From positions 124,001 to 188,000 of the forward strand of contig NZ_JACSQG010000004.1 in assembly GCF_014836765.1 (NCBI RefSeq): a DNA stretch of 64,000 nt. The letters are read 5' to 3'. Each line of letters begins with the position of its first letter. Within the stretch, counting starts at the first letter, position 1. The notes under the pieces were generated by a model that saw nothing but the letters and a program-made list of their open reading frames with translations, had not been told where the DNA came from and searched no databases. The translations under genes were made by a program, and so were the position numbers. This document shows positions 1 through 8,871 of the stretch, one piece after another. Origin of the DNA: Serpens gallinarum (GTDB lineage Bacteria > Pseudomonadota > Gammaproteobacteria > Pseudomonadales > Pseudomonadaceae).

Positions 1-1
1 T

Positions 2-409
2 GCCGTGGTCGCCGATGAAGTGCGTCACCTGGCCAAACGTGTTCAGGTCTCAACCGACGAAATCACCCAGATGGTCACCGCGCTGCAAGGCGGCACCCGG
101 GACGCCGTGGAATTCATGCAGGAAAGCTCTCTGCGGGCCGACGACTGCGTACAGCTGGCCCAAGAGGCTGGCACCGCACTCACCGCCATCACCAATGCGG
201 TGGCGCAAATGCGCGAGAGCAATACGCAGATTGCGGTTGCCGCCGAACAGCAAAGCCAAGTGGCGGAAGAAATGACCCGGTCGGTGGTGGGCATCCGTGA
301 TCTATCCGAACTGACCGTGCGCAAAACCAGCGCCTCCACCTCCACCAGTAACGAACTCGCCCACCTGGCCGCCGAGCTGAGCAAGGCGATTCGCCAACTC
401 AAGCTCTGA
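2..409 (+). CDS. Methyl-accepting chemotaxis protein, C-terminal part only
   Basis: Only the last 135 or so codons of a chemotaxis transducer lie in the window; the start is upstream of position 1. The visible part opens in the highly conserved tip of the cytoplasmic signalling hairpin ([13 protein letters not shown]), which contacts CheA and CheW, and runs down the C-terminal helix, with the typical AAEQQSQVAEEM adaptation segment, to a TGA stop. Nothing of the sensing domain is visible, so the ligand cannot be inferred. It has no CheR/CheB-binding pentapeptide at the end. Confidence 0.93.
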   Translation, partial: AVVADEVRHLAKRVQVSTDEITQMVTALQGGTRDAVEFMQESSLRADDCVQLAQEAGTALTAITNAVAQMRESNTQIAVAAEQQSQVAEEMTRSVVGIRDLSELTVRKTSASTSTSNELAHLAAELSKAIRQLKL

Positions 410-428
410 AGCTCTGACAGGTGCCGCC

Positions 429-1223
429 TCAGTCGAAGACCACCACGGTTTGCCGACTCAGCGCCAGCAACTCGCCGGCGGGCGACCACAAGCTCGCCGC
501 GATGTGCCCATAGCCATCGCGGGCATGCTCGATGCGCGCCTGGTACTGGCACCAGTCGCGGCTGCTGATCAGCGGTTGCGGCTGGATAAGCTCAATGGTC
601 CAGGTCAATGAACTGCCTGGAGCTGGGCTGCTCAGGTAGCTGAGCAGTGCGGGCGGCCAGGCGTCTACCAGCGCGAGCAACAGGCGCTCATCCACCGCGA
701 CATCTGGCACCTCACCTCGCAGGCGCACCCAGCCGCCCATCTCGCGCGCCGCAGTGTTGCTGAACGGTAAACCGCCCTGCCCCCAACGCATCGCCAGATG
801 GCGTGTGAACTCTGGCGTCACGCCGCGCAGATAAGGCAGCTCCTGACAGTTCTCGACCGCCTTGATCGGCGGAGCAGGCTCGGCCTCCACAGTCACGGTA
901 GAAGTGCGCCCCGAGCCGAAACTGCCCTGCACCAGCGTCACCACTTGACCATCCTGCACAGCGCGTCCCAACACCTGACTGACGGCACGCCCTTCGCGCA
1001 ATACCTCGACCTCGAAACGCACCTCCTTGGCGCACACCATAGGGGCAACGAAGGTGACCGCCAGGGAACGCAACGGGCGCGCGGCGGGTACTTGGGCGCG
1101 CATGGCCTGATAAACCAGTGCCACGGCCACACCACCGAAAACGGCACGCCCTTGGCCCCATTGTTCCGGCACACTCATGGCAGCTTCGCCACAGCCGGCT
1201 CGCATCACGTCGAAAAAATCCAT
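429..1223 (-). CDS. Acyl-CoA thioesterase, TesB-like double-hotdog protein
   Basis: A 264-residue protein of the TesB-like acyl-CoA thioesterase family (two hotdog folds in one chain), expected to hydrolyse acyl-CoA to free acid and CoA in the cytoplasm. The N-terminal half has the hotdog-1 pattern GRAVFGGVAVALVYQAM followed by beta strands (RSLAVTFVAPM), and the C-terminal half the second fold (SLTWTIELIQPQP). The ATG at 1223 is preferred because AAGG lies 6 bases before it; a TTG two codons upstream is possible. It stands alone, convergent with the chemotaxis gene. Substrate chain length cannot be told from sequence. Confidence 0.8.
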   Translation of the reverse strand: MDFFDVMRAGCGEAAMSVPEQWGQGRAVFGGVAVALVYQAMRAQVPAARPLRSLAVTFVAPMVCAKEVRFEVEVLREGRAVSQVLGRAVQDGQVVTLVQGSFGSGRTSTVTVEAEPAPPIKAVENCQELPYLRGVTPEFTRHLAMRWGQGGLPFSNTAAREMGGWVRLRGEVPDVAVDERLLLALVDAWPPALLSYLSSPAPGSSLTWTIELIQPQPLISSRDWCQYQARIEHARDGYGHIAASLWSPAGELLALSRQTVVVFD

Positions 1224-1361
1224 TGGCAACCTTCGGCACAGACTGAGTTAAGGGAGATGCATAGGCCGCGCGCGGCGTCCTGTTCCGGCAACGCTAGCGG
1301 ACTCAGTCGCCTCGACCAACAGGCACCTATGCCAAACAGGATGGGGAATCAGCAATCACGC

Positions 1362-2126
1362 TTAACGCGGCAAGACCCGCTGCAGGCGTACCAAAGCGCG
1401 CTCAGCCTGCTGCTCGGCAGTGGCAAGTTGCACCTGCCAGGCGGCGCAACAGATGCGCAGATCAGGTTCGACCTTGGCACGTTCCAGCCATTGCCAGCGA
1501 TCATGCCATTCGCCCAGTAACGCTTGCGCGCGCTGCAGGGCCTTGGCCGCCTTGTACGGGATTCCCGCATGCCTGGGGTAGGCTTGCGCGCCGTAGCGCA
1601 CCCGCTTGATCAACAGGCGCAAACGGTGAGGGTCATGGTCAGCGTCATGCAGCGCTTCGGCCAGACGATGGCGCTCCCGAGCCAAGCGCTTGTCGACGCG
1701 AGGACCGAGCGGTGGCAAGAGCCGGTTGCGCTCAGCGGTACGCCACAGCGCCGGCCAGGCCGCCAGAATGGCCTGCAATTGTTGTAACGGCTCACCACGC
1801 AAGAGCCGGCGATAGCCTTTTTCCAGCTCGGCTCGGCGCCAGTGGACCGCCTCGTGATGCGCCCACTTGTCCAGCTCGACCAGCAAGACTTCCCGCTCAC
1901 GCAGCGGGCCACTCACCTCACCCAGCACCTTGGCAGCTTGTTCCAGCACCTCGACACCGGGCAAGCCACGCAGCGGGCGCAACAGACTGCGCAACTTGCG
2001 CAAGGCAATACGCATATCATGCAGTGCCTCGTCATCCGTACCCGCCGCCAAACGTGCTTGGCACGCCTGCAGTCGAATCTGGGTTCGGATCACTTCGGCG
2101 ATCAGCTCATCGCTAAAGGACGCCAT
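1362..2126 (-). CDS. CHAD domain protein
   Basis: A 254-residue all-alpha protein made of one CHAD domain (conserved histidine alpha-helical domain). The two diagnostic basic helices are visible: LHDMRIALRKLRSLLR near residue 38 and PHRLRLLIKRVRYGAQ near residue 170. CHAD domains are known to bind inorganic polyphosphate through these Arg/Lys/His faces and often sit with polyphosphate enzymes; here no CYTH or ppk partner is adjacent. The start codon overlaps the end of tgpA by 14 bases and follows a GGAG, so it is probably the fourth gene of the MoxR-DUF58-tgpA operon. Confidence 0.85.
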   Translation of the reverse strand: MASFSDELIAEVIRTQIRLQACQARLAAGTDDEALHDMRIALRKLRSLLRPLRGLPGVEVLEQAAKVLGEVSGPLREREVLLVELDKWAHHEAVHWRRAELEKGYRRLLRGEPLQQLQAILAAWPALWRTAERNRLLPPLGPRVDKRLARERHRLAEALHDADHDPHRLRLLIKRVRYGAQAYPRHAGIPYKAAKALQRAQALLGEWHDRWQWLERAKVEPDLRICCAAWQVQLATAEQQAERALVRLQRVLPR

Positions 2127-4140
2127 GATTCTTTCTCCGCCATTCATGTCGGGGCAAACCCGCCCCGACATGCCAGGGCAGGCTACGCCGTACGCGGCGC
2201 AGGGCCATGCGCATTTGGCCGACCGCTACCTGCTCGCCGGCATACCGCTGAGCCTCGAACACCTCCATGAAGGCCAGAATCGCTTCCGCCTGCTCCGGCA
2301 GCGCCGCAGCTGCACGCTGAGCATAGGTGCGCACGCCTTCCCCCGGTTGCCTGGCCACACCCCGCCGGGCGAGCAGCCGTTCGAAACGGGTCAACAGGCG
2401 CAACGATACATCCGCTTTGCGCTGCCACGGCTTGAACAAGCCGAGCGCCAGCAGCCCCAGCAATAACGCGCCGCCGCCCAGCAACGGCCAACCGATCTGA
2501 CGTAATTCGAAACCGCCGAACCAGCGCTGCAACAAGCGCAACTGCAGCTCAGCCTGGTAGCCCAGCACCCAGCGTTGCCAGCCATAGTTGGCCCGGTCCC
2601 AATTTAGCCGCAGTCCATTGAGCCAGCCGACATCGCGGTAGCGCAGCAGGCTTAGCGGGGCGTCCTCCAGAAAACTCTGCTCCTCGACCAGCGCCTCTTC
2701 CAGCCCGTACTCGATACGTTCCGGCGCTACCTGAAATGTTGGGTCGATACTCAGCCAACCCTGCCCCGGCCGCCAATATTCAACCCAGGCATGGGCATCG
2801 AACTGGCGAACGGCCAGGTAGTTGCCCGCCGCGTTGTACTCACCACCGTGATAACCGGCGACCATACGCGCGGGAATGCCAGCGGCGCGCAGAACGAACG
2901 TCATGGCCCCGGCGAAATGCAGACAAAAACCCTGGCGGCTGGCGAACAGGAAGTCATCGATGATGTGCACACCCACCGGCGGCGGACGCAGCGTGTAGCC
3001 GTAAGGCTCTCGGTTGAAGTGCACCAGCAAGGCCTCAACCAGCGCCGTGGGGTCGGGATGATCCCGGCGCAATTGCTCGGCCCAGGCTCGTGTCTGCGGA
3101 TTGCCTGACAGCGGCAATTGCAAGGTGCGTTGCTGCATGGCAGGCGATAGCGTCGGCTCTCGCAAGGCCGCAGGCCAGGACGTCACGTCGTACAACAGTG
3201 CCTGTTCCACGGGTCGATAGTGCTCAAGACGAAAATCCTCATACATGCGCACGCGCGGCAGCGGTGACTGCGGCACATCCAGGGCGAACAGCCAGGGCTT
3301 GCCGCTGGGCTGCATCACAATGCTGTATTGCAGAGCCTCGCCACGCTTGCTCCAGCCCGGTTCAGGGGCCGAAAACCCCGAAGGCGTCTTGCTCCACTCA
3401 CGCCCATCGAACTGGTCCAGGGTTAGCGCCCGCCAGTACAACTGGTCACGCGCCGGCACCGCACCCTCGAAACGGGCCCGAAATACCAGGGCATCGGAAC
3501 GGCCAAGCTCAACGATATCCCCCGGCGCCATACGGTCCGACAATCCGGTCACGCCTTGCTGGCTCGCCTGTGGCAGTGACCAGATCGGACCAAGGCGGGG
3601 AAAGAATACAAACAGCAAAAGCATCAAGGGCAAGGCCTGCAGCAACAGGCTCCCCGCCAGGCGCAGCGTGGCCCAGGGCCGTTCGCCGTCGCCTTCGTGC
3701 AAGCCGATCAAGGCCGCCAACAGGGCGGTGACCGGCAACAGACTATACAGCGCGGCAAACATGCTGCTCTGGAACAGATAACCGGTGACTACGGCGAAAA
3801 ATCCGAGGTAAATGACAATCAGCGCATCACGCCGGCTGTGCATCTCCACAAGTTTGAGAATAAAGGCGGCAATCAGCAGCGCGCTGGCCACTTCCATGCC
3901 AATACGGCCTCCGCTGAACAGATAGACCCCAACAGCCGAGCCCAGCAGCAATACGAGCTTGGTTCGGGCCGTGGGAAAGGTGGCGCGCATACGAAAGATT
4001 TGCACGCGCCACGCCGCGCAGCCCAGCCATAGCGCCGCCAGCCAGACCGGCAACTGAGTCAGAAAAGGGGCAAGGACCAGCAGTTGCGCAACCAACAGCC
4101 ACACCAGGCTGATGCGCGGGATGCCGCCCGCCCCGCTCAT
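2113..4140 (-). CDS. tgpA: Membrane-bound transglutaminase TgpA (DUF3488 + transglutaminase core)
   Basis: A 675-residue inner-membrane protein. Residues 10-180 hold about six hydrophobic helices (DUF3488 region), then a periplasmic transglutaminase-like domain with a complete catalytic triad: Cys406 in RQGFCLHFAGAM, His450 in QFDAHAWVEYW and Asp466 in WLSIDPTF. A final membrane helix (about 545-565, GGGALLLGLLALGLF) precedes a cytoplasmic tail. The P. aeruginosa homologue is reported as important for viability, with a role at the cell envelope; the natural substrate is not settled. It starts inside the DUF58 stop (ATGA overlap), so the two are translationally coupled. Confidence 0.92.
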   Translation of the reverse strand: MSGAGGIPRISLVWLLVAQLLVLAPFLTQLPVWLAALWLGCAAWRVQIFRMRATFPTARTKLVLLLGSAVGVYLFSGGRIGMEVASALLIAAFILKLVEMHSRRDALIVIYLGFFAVVTGYLFQSSMFAALYSLLPVTALLAALIGLHEGDGERPWATLRLAGSLLLQALPLMLLLFVFFPRLGPIWSLPQASQQGVTGLSDRMAPGDIVELGRSDALVFRARFEGAVPARDQLYWRALTLDQFDGREWSKTPSGFSAPEPGWSKRGEALQYSIVMQPSGKPWLFALDVPQSPLPRVRMYEDFRLEHYRPVEQALLYDVTSWPAALREPTLSPAMQQRTLQLPLSGNPQTRAWAEQLRRDHPDPTALVEALLVHFNREPYGYTLRPPPVGVHIIDDFLFASRQGFCLHFAGAMTFVLRAAGIPARMVAGYHGGEYNAAGNYLAVRQFDAHAWVEYWRPGQGWLSIDPTFQVAPERIEYGLEEALVEEQSFLEDAPLSLLRYRDVGWLNGLRLNWDRANYGWQRWVLGYQAELQLRLLQRWFGGFELRQIGWPLLGGGALLLGLLALGLFKPWQRKADVSLRLLTRFERLLARRGVARQPGEGVRTYAQRAAAALPEQAEAILAFMEVFEAQRYAGEQVAVGQMRMALRRVRRSLPWHVGAGLPRHEWRRKNHGVL

Positions 4141-5114
4141 GGCCTGTCCTCTCTGCTGCCATACAGCGCCAACGCGCGCAAACACACCTCACGATGCCCG
4201 TCACCACGGTCCGGGCCTAGCGTCACGCCCGGCAACCGCAAACAGAAGCGCAATCCTTGTTCAGACAGTTCCAGCACGCCCTGGCACAAACGCGACAAGC
4301 ACTCCTCCAGCGGCCCGCTGAGGGTTTGTAAATCCAACAGCCATTCTTCGCCCGTTTCCTCGGCGAAGGCTTTTACCAGCAGGCCCTGACCGCGGGAAAA
4401 CGCTTTCCAGTGCAAGCGCCGCTGGCCATCGCCGGGCTGATAAGTACGCAATCCCTGGAAGTCGTCACAGCCTTCGGCCTGCAACTGACTGCCCTGGCTT
4501 CCCTCGCCAGCGCCCCGCCTGCCGGGTAAGACGCCAACCACGGGCTGCGGATACACCAGCACCCGCTGTTGTAGATCAACCCAGCTCCAGGCCACCAGCA
4601 AGCCCAGCGGAAAACGGCTCTCCACCCGTATTCGCGGTGCGACCAGCCAGCCCCGGCGTGACGCGGGCAAGCGCAGATCGCAGTCCGTCTGCCCGAGGGC
4701 AGGGACATGCCAGGTTCCTTGCCTGGCGTGGCTCCAGCCCAGACTCACCGCTCGATGGCTGCGTGCCCCAGCCTGCAGTACGACTCGTATACGTGCCTGT
4801 GTCCCGGCAAACACGGCCGGGGCCGATCCGGCGCTCAACTGCAGGCCAGACAGGTTGCGGTAGGTGTGCAGGATGGCCACGACAAACACCGAGGCGAGCA
4901 GAAAGGTGAGCGCATAAGCCAGACTGTGCTGGTAGTTGATCGCCAGCAGCAGCATCAACAACAGCACTCCGGCAAAGGCCACGCCGGCGCGACTGGGCAG
5001 GATGAAAATGCGCCGCTGGTTCAGGCGCACCTGTCGGGCTGCTGGAATACGTCGCGCCAACCAGCGATCGCCGCGTATGCGCACCTGTTTTGCAAAGGTG
5101 GATTCGCCGGCCAT
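4137..5114 (-). CDS. DUF58 membrane protein
   Basis: A 325-residue protein of the DUF58 family, the usual partner of MoxR ATPases. Two membrane helices lie at about residues 40-80 (AGVAFAGVLLLMLLLAI and the following segment). The family signature YQPGDGQRRLHWKAFSRG is at about 225-245, within a fold related to von Willebrand factor A domains. It probably scaffolds the MoxR ATPase at the membrane and links it to TgpA. Both ends overlap neighbours: TGATG with the MoxR stop upstream and ATGA with tgpA downstream. Confidence 0.9.
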   Translation of the reverse strand: MAGESTFAKQVRIRGDRWLARRIPAARQVRLNQRRIFILPSRAGVAFAGVLLLMLLLAINYQHSLAYALTFLLASVFVVAILHTYRNLSGLQLSAGSAPAVFAGTQARIRVVLQAGARSHRAVSLGWSHARQGTWHVPALGQTDCDLRLPASRRGWLVAPRIRVESRFPLGLLVAWSWVDLQQRVLVYPQPVVGVLPGRRGAGEGSQGSQLQAEGCDDFQGLRTYQPGDGQRRLHWKAFSRGQGLLVKAFAEETGEEWLLDLQTLSGPLEECLSRLCQGVLELSEQGLRFCLRLPGVTLGPDRGDGHREVCLRALALYGSREDRP

Positions 5115-6031
5115 CAGACGGCCGGGACGTAATCAAGCAGCCAGCGCACCAGCCCGCCACCATCCTGTTCGCCCTGCTGCGCACGCTCCCGCAGACGATG
5201 CCCCGCCACAGCCGGCAGAACCGCCTGGACATCCTCGGGAATCACATAGTCACGCCCGGCCAGGTAGGCCCATGCGCGCGCGGCGCCGAGCAAGGCCAGG
5301 CTACCGCGCGGCGACAGTCCGCAGGCGAACTGCGACTCGCGGCGGGTCGCCTCGGCCAGACGCAGCACATAGTCCACCAGGGCATCGCTGACCCGCACCA
5401 GGGCCACGCTTTCCTGGACGCGGGCCAGCTCGGCATGGTCCAGCAACGCTTGCAGGCGTGGCAGCAAATCGCGTCGTGCGGTGCCGAGCAGCAAGGCCCG
5501 CTCTGCAGAGCGGGCCGGATAGCCTAGCGACAAGCGCATCAGAAAGCGATCGAGCTGCGATTCAGGCAAGGCGAACGTGCCGCCCTGGTTCGCGGGGTTT
5601 TGCGTGGCGATGACAAAGAACGGCTGCGGCAATGCGCGAGTCGCCCCTTCAATGGTCACCTGGCCTTCTTCCATCGCCTCGAGCAAGGCGCTCTGGCTCT
5701 TTGGCGTGGCGCGGTTGATTTCATCGGCCAGAACCAGCTCAGCGAAAATCGGTCCCGGATGGAAGATGAATCCCCCACTGGCCTTGTCGAATACCGAGGT
5801 GCCGAGAATATCGCCGGGCAGCAAATCGGAGGTGAACTGGATACGCTGGAATTCCAGGCCCAGAACCCGCGCGAGCGCGTGGCTAAGCGTGGTTTTGCCC
5901 ATGCCGGGCAGGTCCTCGATCAGCAGATGCCCACGAGCCAGTATGCAGGCCAGAGCCAGACGCACCTGTGGCTCCTTGCCCAATATCACCTCATTGATCG
6001 CCGCCAGGCAGCTTTCCAATTGTGCGCGCAT
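5114..6031 (-). CDS. MoxR-type AAA+ ATPase
   Basis: A 305-residue MoxR-family AAA+ ATPase, first gene of the operon with DUF58, tgpA and the CHAD gene. Walker A is LPGMGKTTLSHALAR at about 40, Walker B is LVLADEINRATP at about 100, and sensor 1 is FVIATQNPANQGG at about 140. MoxR proteins act as chaperone-like motors, commonly on proteins carrying VWA or DUF58 domains. The start has a strong AGGAGG four bases upstream of ATG, which fits the first cistron. Confidence 0.93.
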   Translation of the reverse strand: MRAQLESCLAAINEVILGKEPQVRLALACILARGHLLIEDLPGMGKTTLSHALARVLGLEFQRIQFTSDLLPGDILGTSVFDKASGGFIFHPGPIFAELVLADEINRATPKSQSALLEAMEEGQVTIEGATRALPQPFFVIATQNPANQGGTFALPESQLDRFLMRLSLGYPARSAERALLLGTARRDLLPRLQALLDHAELARVQESVALVRVSDALVDYVLRLAEATRRESQFACGLSPRGSLALLGAARAWAYLAGRDYVIPEDVQAVLPAVAGHRLRERAQQGEQDGGGLVRWLLDYVPAV

Positions 6032-6135
6032 GCAGCCTCCTCAGTGAACGGCCGATGCTACTGGCCGCTGCAGGCCGCGCAAAGCGCCCCGGGCTGCTAC
6101 CGGCCATTCCTGTGAACCAGGTTGCGCTTCGCTTA

Positions 6136-6414
6136 CTAGCGCCCCTCGCGGGATTCGCGAATATAGAACCGGGCTTTTTCAGCTTTCTCGGCACACCCCT
6201 GGAAGGCTTCGAACTGCTGCTGGGTTTTCGCCGCCGTCAGCAAGGACACCGCCTTGGAATAGCTGACGCTGCCCGCGAAGCCTTCTACCTTAGCGATATC
6301 CAGCTCCTTCCAGGCGGCATCCAGATGATTGGCGCAACTGTCACGATACGAGGTTTTCGCCGCGCAGCCACCCAAGGCAACGGCGAACAGTGCCACACTG
6401 ATCCAGACGTTCAC
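6136..6414 (-). CDS. Small lipoprotein of unknown function
   Basis: A 92-residue predicted lipoprotein. A short signal peptide ends in the lipobox ALGGC, so Cys17 would be lipidated. The mature part is helical with two further cysteines (DSCANH and QGCAEK) that could form a disulfide, and aromatic and charged residues near the end. I do not recognise a named family; similar short lipoproteins are common in pseudomonads. It stands alone between the MoxR operon and the divergent patatin gene. Confidence 0.7.
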   Translation of the reverse strand: MNVWISVALFAVALGGCAAKTSYRDSCANHLDAAWKELDIAKVEGFAGSVSYSKAVSLLTAAKTQQQFEAFQGCAEKAEKARFYIRESREGR

Positions 6415-6551
6415 TGGTCATGTCTCCGCGCTCAGGTACCACGCTGAGTCTAGGTCTGTTCCCCATTTCGGCGCGAATGTCCTTGCGCAGCCGTAAGTAA
6501 AACGGGAACGACCCTAGCCCTTGCCCATAACTCTCAGCGCCCTGCTTGGCG

Positions 6552-6580
6552 CGATACGTTCGGACGCGTATCGTCTTTTT
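6552..6580 (+). terminator. Terminator-like hairpin in the leader of the patatin gene
   Basis: CGATACG (6552-6558) and CGTATCG (6567-6573) form a perfect 7-bp inverted repeat with an 8-base loop, followed by TCTTTTT. It ends only 17 bases before the ATG at 6598, just ahead of the Shine-Dalgarno sequence AAGGAGG. It could be an intrinsic terminator or attenuator, or a palindromic operator. No upstream plus-strand gene needs a terminator here. Confidence 0.4.
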
Positions 6581-6597
6581 GAAATAAGGAGGTAAGC

Positions 6598-7608
6598 ATG
6601 TCGAAACGAGTTGCCCTGGTACTGGGCTCAGGTGGGGCAAGGGGTTATGCGCATATCGGCGTGATCGAAGAACTGGAGTCGCGGGGCTATGAAATTGGCT
6701 GCATTGCCGGGTGCTCGATGGGCGCCGTGGTCGGCGGCATCTATGCTGCTGGAAAATTGCCCGAATACCGGGCCTGGACCGAAAGCCTGGATTACCTCGA
6801 TGTGCTGCGCCTGATGGACGTGAGCTTTTCACTGGGCGCCCTGCGTGGCGACAAGGTCTTCGGCAAGATCCACAGCATGCTCGGCGAAATCAATATTGAA
6901 GATCTGCCGATCCCCTATACCGCGGTGGCCACCGACCTCACCAACCAGCAGGAGCTGTGGTTTCAAGAAGGCAGCCTACACCAGGCGATGCGCGCCTCGG
7001 CAGCCATTCCCAGCCTGTTCACGCCGGTGATGCAGGGCAATCGCATGCTGGTGGACGGTGGCCTGCTCAATCCGTTGCCTATCGTGCCGGTGGTCTCAAG
7101 CCATTGCGACCTCATCGTGGCCGTCAACCTCAACGCCTCGGGGCAAGCCCGCTATAACTTGCCAGTCATCGAACGTCCTCCCGCCATGACCAAACGGATG
7201 GATGCTGTGCTTAGGCGCTTGCCCTTCCTACGCGGCAATGGACTCAACGGCAATGGCCACCAGGGAGCAGCAGAGCTGTCCTCTGCGACGCCCCCCGAGG
7301 ACGCGCACCCCGAAGCCCAGCAGCCTGCCGCCGCGCCCGAGCGCGCCGGCGCACCCAAGTCGGCCAGCGGCTCGCGCATTGTCGATCAGGTGGGGCCGGC
7401 TTCATTATTGGACTTGATCAACCAGAGCTTCGAGGTCATGCAGACCTCCCTCGCCCAGTACAAGATCGCGGGCTACCCCCCGGATGTGCTGATCAACATT
7501 CCCAAGCGGGTGTGTCGCTTCTTCGAGTTCTACAAAGCCCAGGAGTTGATTGTCCTGGGCCGGCAGATCGCCAGCGATACGCTGGATCGTTATGAGACGA
7601 AGCACTGA
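6598..7608 (+). CDS. Patatin-like phospholipase, RssA/NTE type
   Basis: A 336-residue patatin-family serine hydrolase. The oxyanion motif GSGGARGYAHIG is at residues 10-21, the nucleophile elbow GCSMG near 39-43, and the catalytic Asp in the DGG motif (LVDGGLLNPLP) near 151. It probably cleaves acyl esters of lipids at the cytoplasmic membrane face. A long low-complexity insertion rich in Pro, Ala and Glu (about residues 218-260) separates the catalytic part from the conserved C-terminal helix, which is longer than in Escherichia coli RssA. The ribosome site AAGGAGG is near perfect. Confidence 0.88.
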   Translation: MSKRVALVLGSGGARGYAHIGVIEELESRGYEIGCIAGCSMGAVVGGIYAAGKLPEYRAWTESLDYLDVLRLMDVSFSLGALRGDKVFGKIHSMLGEINIEDLPIPYTAVATDLTNQQELWFQEGSLHQAMRASAAIPSLFTPVMQGNRMLVDGGLLNPLPIVPVVSSHCDLIVAVNLNASGQARYNLPVIERPPAMTKRMDAVLRRLPFLRGNGLNGNGHQGAAELSSATPPEDAHPEAQQPAAAPERAGAPKSASGSRIVDQVGPASLLDLINQSFEVMQTSLAQYKIAGYPPDVLINIPKRVCRFFEFYKAQELIVLGRQIASDTLDRYETKH

Positions 7609-7609
7609 C

Positions 7610-8668
7610 TTACGGCCGCGGGTTCTGCGACTCCGGCTCTGCCTTGCTCACCCAGTCGTGCAACAGGCTGTAAGCGACCGCCAACAGGGTCGGCCCCAGG
7701 AACAATCCCATGAAGCCGAAGGCCAGGAGACCGCCGAAGACCCCGAGCAACACCACCACCAATGGCAGGTTGCCGCCTCGGCTGATCAGATAAGGCTTGA
7801 GCACGTTGTCCACGCCGCTGATCACGAAGGTGCCCCAGATGGCCAGGAAGAGTGCCATGCCATACGCCTCCTGACTGACCAGCCAGGCTGCCGCCGGAAT
7901 CCACACCAGCGGCGGCCCCATGGGAATCAGGCTGAACACAAAAGTGAGCACGCCGAGAATCAGGACACCCGGCACTCCGGCAATCCAGAAGCCGATCGCC
8001 GCCAGCGTACCCTGCGCCGCAGCCGTGCCGATCACACCATTGACCACCCGCTGCACGGTGCCGGCGACAAGATCCAAGTAGTGGTCAGCCCGTGCGCCAA
8101 TCAACCGTTCCAGCATGCTATGGATGAATGCCGCCAGGCGCGGGCCATCGCGATAGAAGAAGAACACCAGAACCAGGCTCAATGCCAATTCCAGCACGCC
8201 GCCGGCGATTTGCGCGCTGCGCGCCAACAGCCAGTTGCCGACTCGACCGACATATGGACGCACAGTGTCAAACAACGCCGCCCCTTGGGCATCCAGGTCG
8301 AGCCAGGTTTCCGCCAGCCAGTCGCCAATGAGCGGCACATCTACCAGCCAGGTCGGCATGGTGGGCAATCCGGCACCCTTCAGGTCATTGATCAGGCCCG
8401 TGACATCACGAATGTGATCGGCCAGGTTGAACCCCAGCATGACCAGGGGGACCGCTACCAGCAGCATCCAGCCGGCAGTAAGTAACCCGGCGGCAGCGGT
8501 TTCCCGGCCCGGCAGCAAGCGAGTGAGCAGGCGCATCAACGGCCAGCTGGCAAATGCCAGGACCGCAGCCCAGAACAAAGCCGACCAGAACGGCGTCAGG
8601 ACCCAGATACAGGCGCCCAGCAAACCCAGGAGAAGAATTTGTACCAACAAGCGGTCATTGTTCAGCAT
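7610..8668 (-). CDS. AI-2E family (UPF0118) membrane transporter
   Basis: A 352-residue polytopic membrane protein with about seven to eight hydrophobic segments, arranged as in the AI-2E/TqsA/YdiK family: paired N-terminal helices, a soluble stretch (about 70-150), then a C-terminal helical block with the typical GVPGVLILGVLTFVFSLIPMG and LGVFGGLLAFGFMGLFLGP motifs. Members have been linked to export of autoinducer-2 or to Na+/H+ antiport, so the substrate is not certain. Its stop lies 1 base from the patatin stop (convergent). Confidence 0.85.
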   Translation of the reverse strand: MLNNDRLLVQILLLGLLGACIWVLTPFWSALFWAAVLAFASWPLMRLLTRLLPGRETAAAGLLTAGWMLLVAVPLVMLGFNLADHIRDVTGLINDLKGAGLPTMPTWLVDVPLIGDWLAETWLDLDAQGAALFDTVRPYVGRVGNWLLARSAQIAGGVLELALSLVLVFFFYRDGPRLAAFIHSMLERLIGARADHYLDLVAGTVQRVVNGVIGTAAAQGTLAAIGFWIAGVPGVLILGVLTFVFSLIPMGPPLVWIPAAAWLVSQEAYGMALFLAIWGTFVISGVDNVLKPYLISRGGNLPLVVVLLGVFGGLLAFGFMGLFLGPTLLAVAYSLLHDWVSKAEPESQNPRP

Positions 8669-8871
8669 CGCATAGGGGACCTGCGCACGTGGGCGTCAAC
8701 GGCAATAAGGGAAGAATCGCGGACGGCCAGGAAGGCCGCCCATGACAAGATACGGAGTCTACACAGTGTGCTCGGCTATTTTCCGGACCTCTTGCCAGGC
8801 CGTTGAAAAATATGCCAAAGCGGCTGCTCGGCGCTTGACAAGTCTGTTGGGTTGCCGAGGATTTCAGCCCA

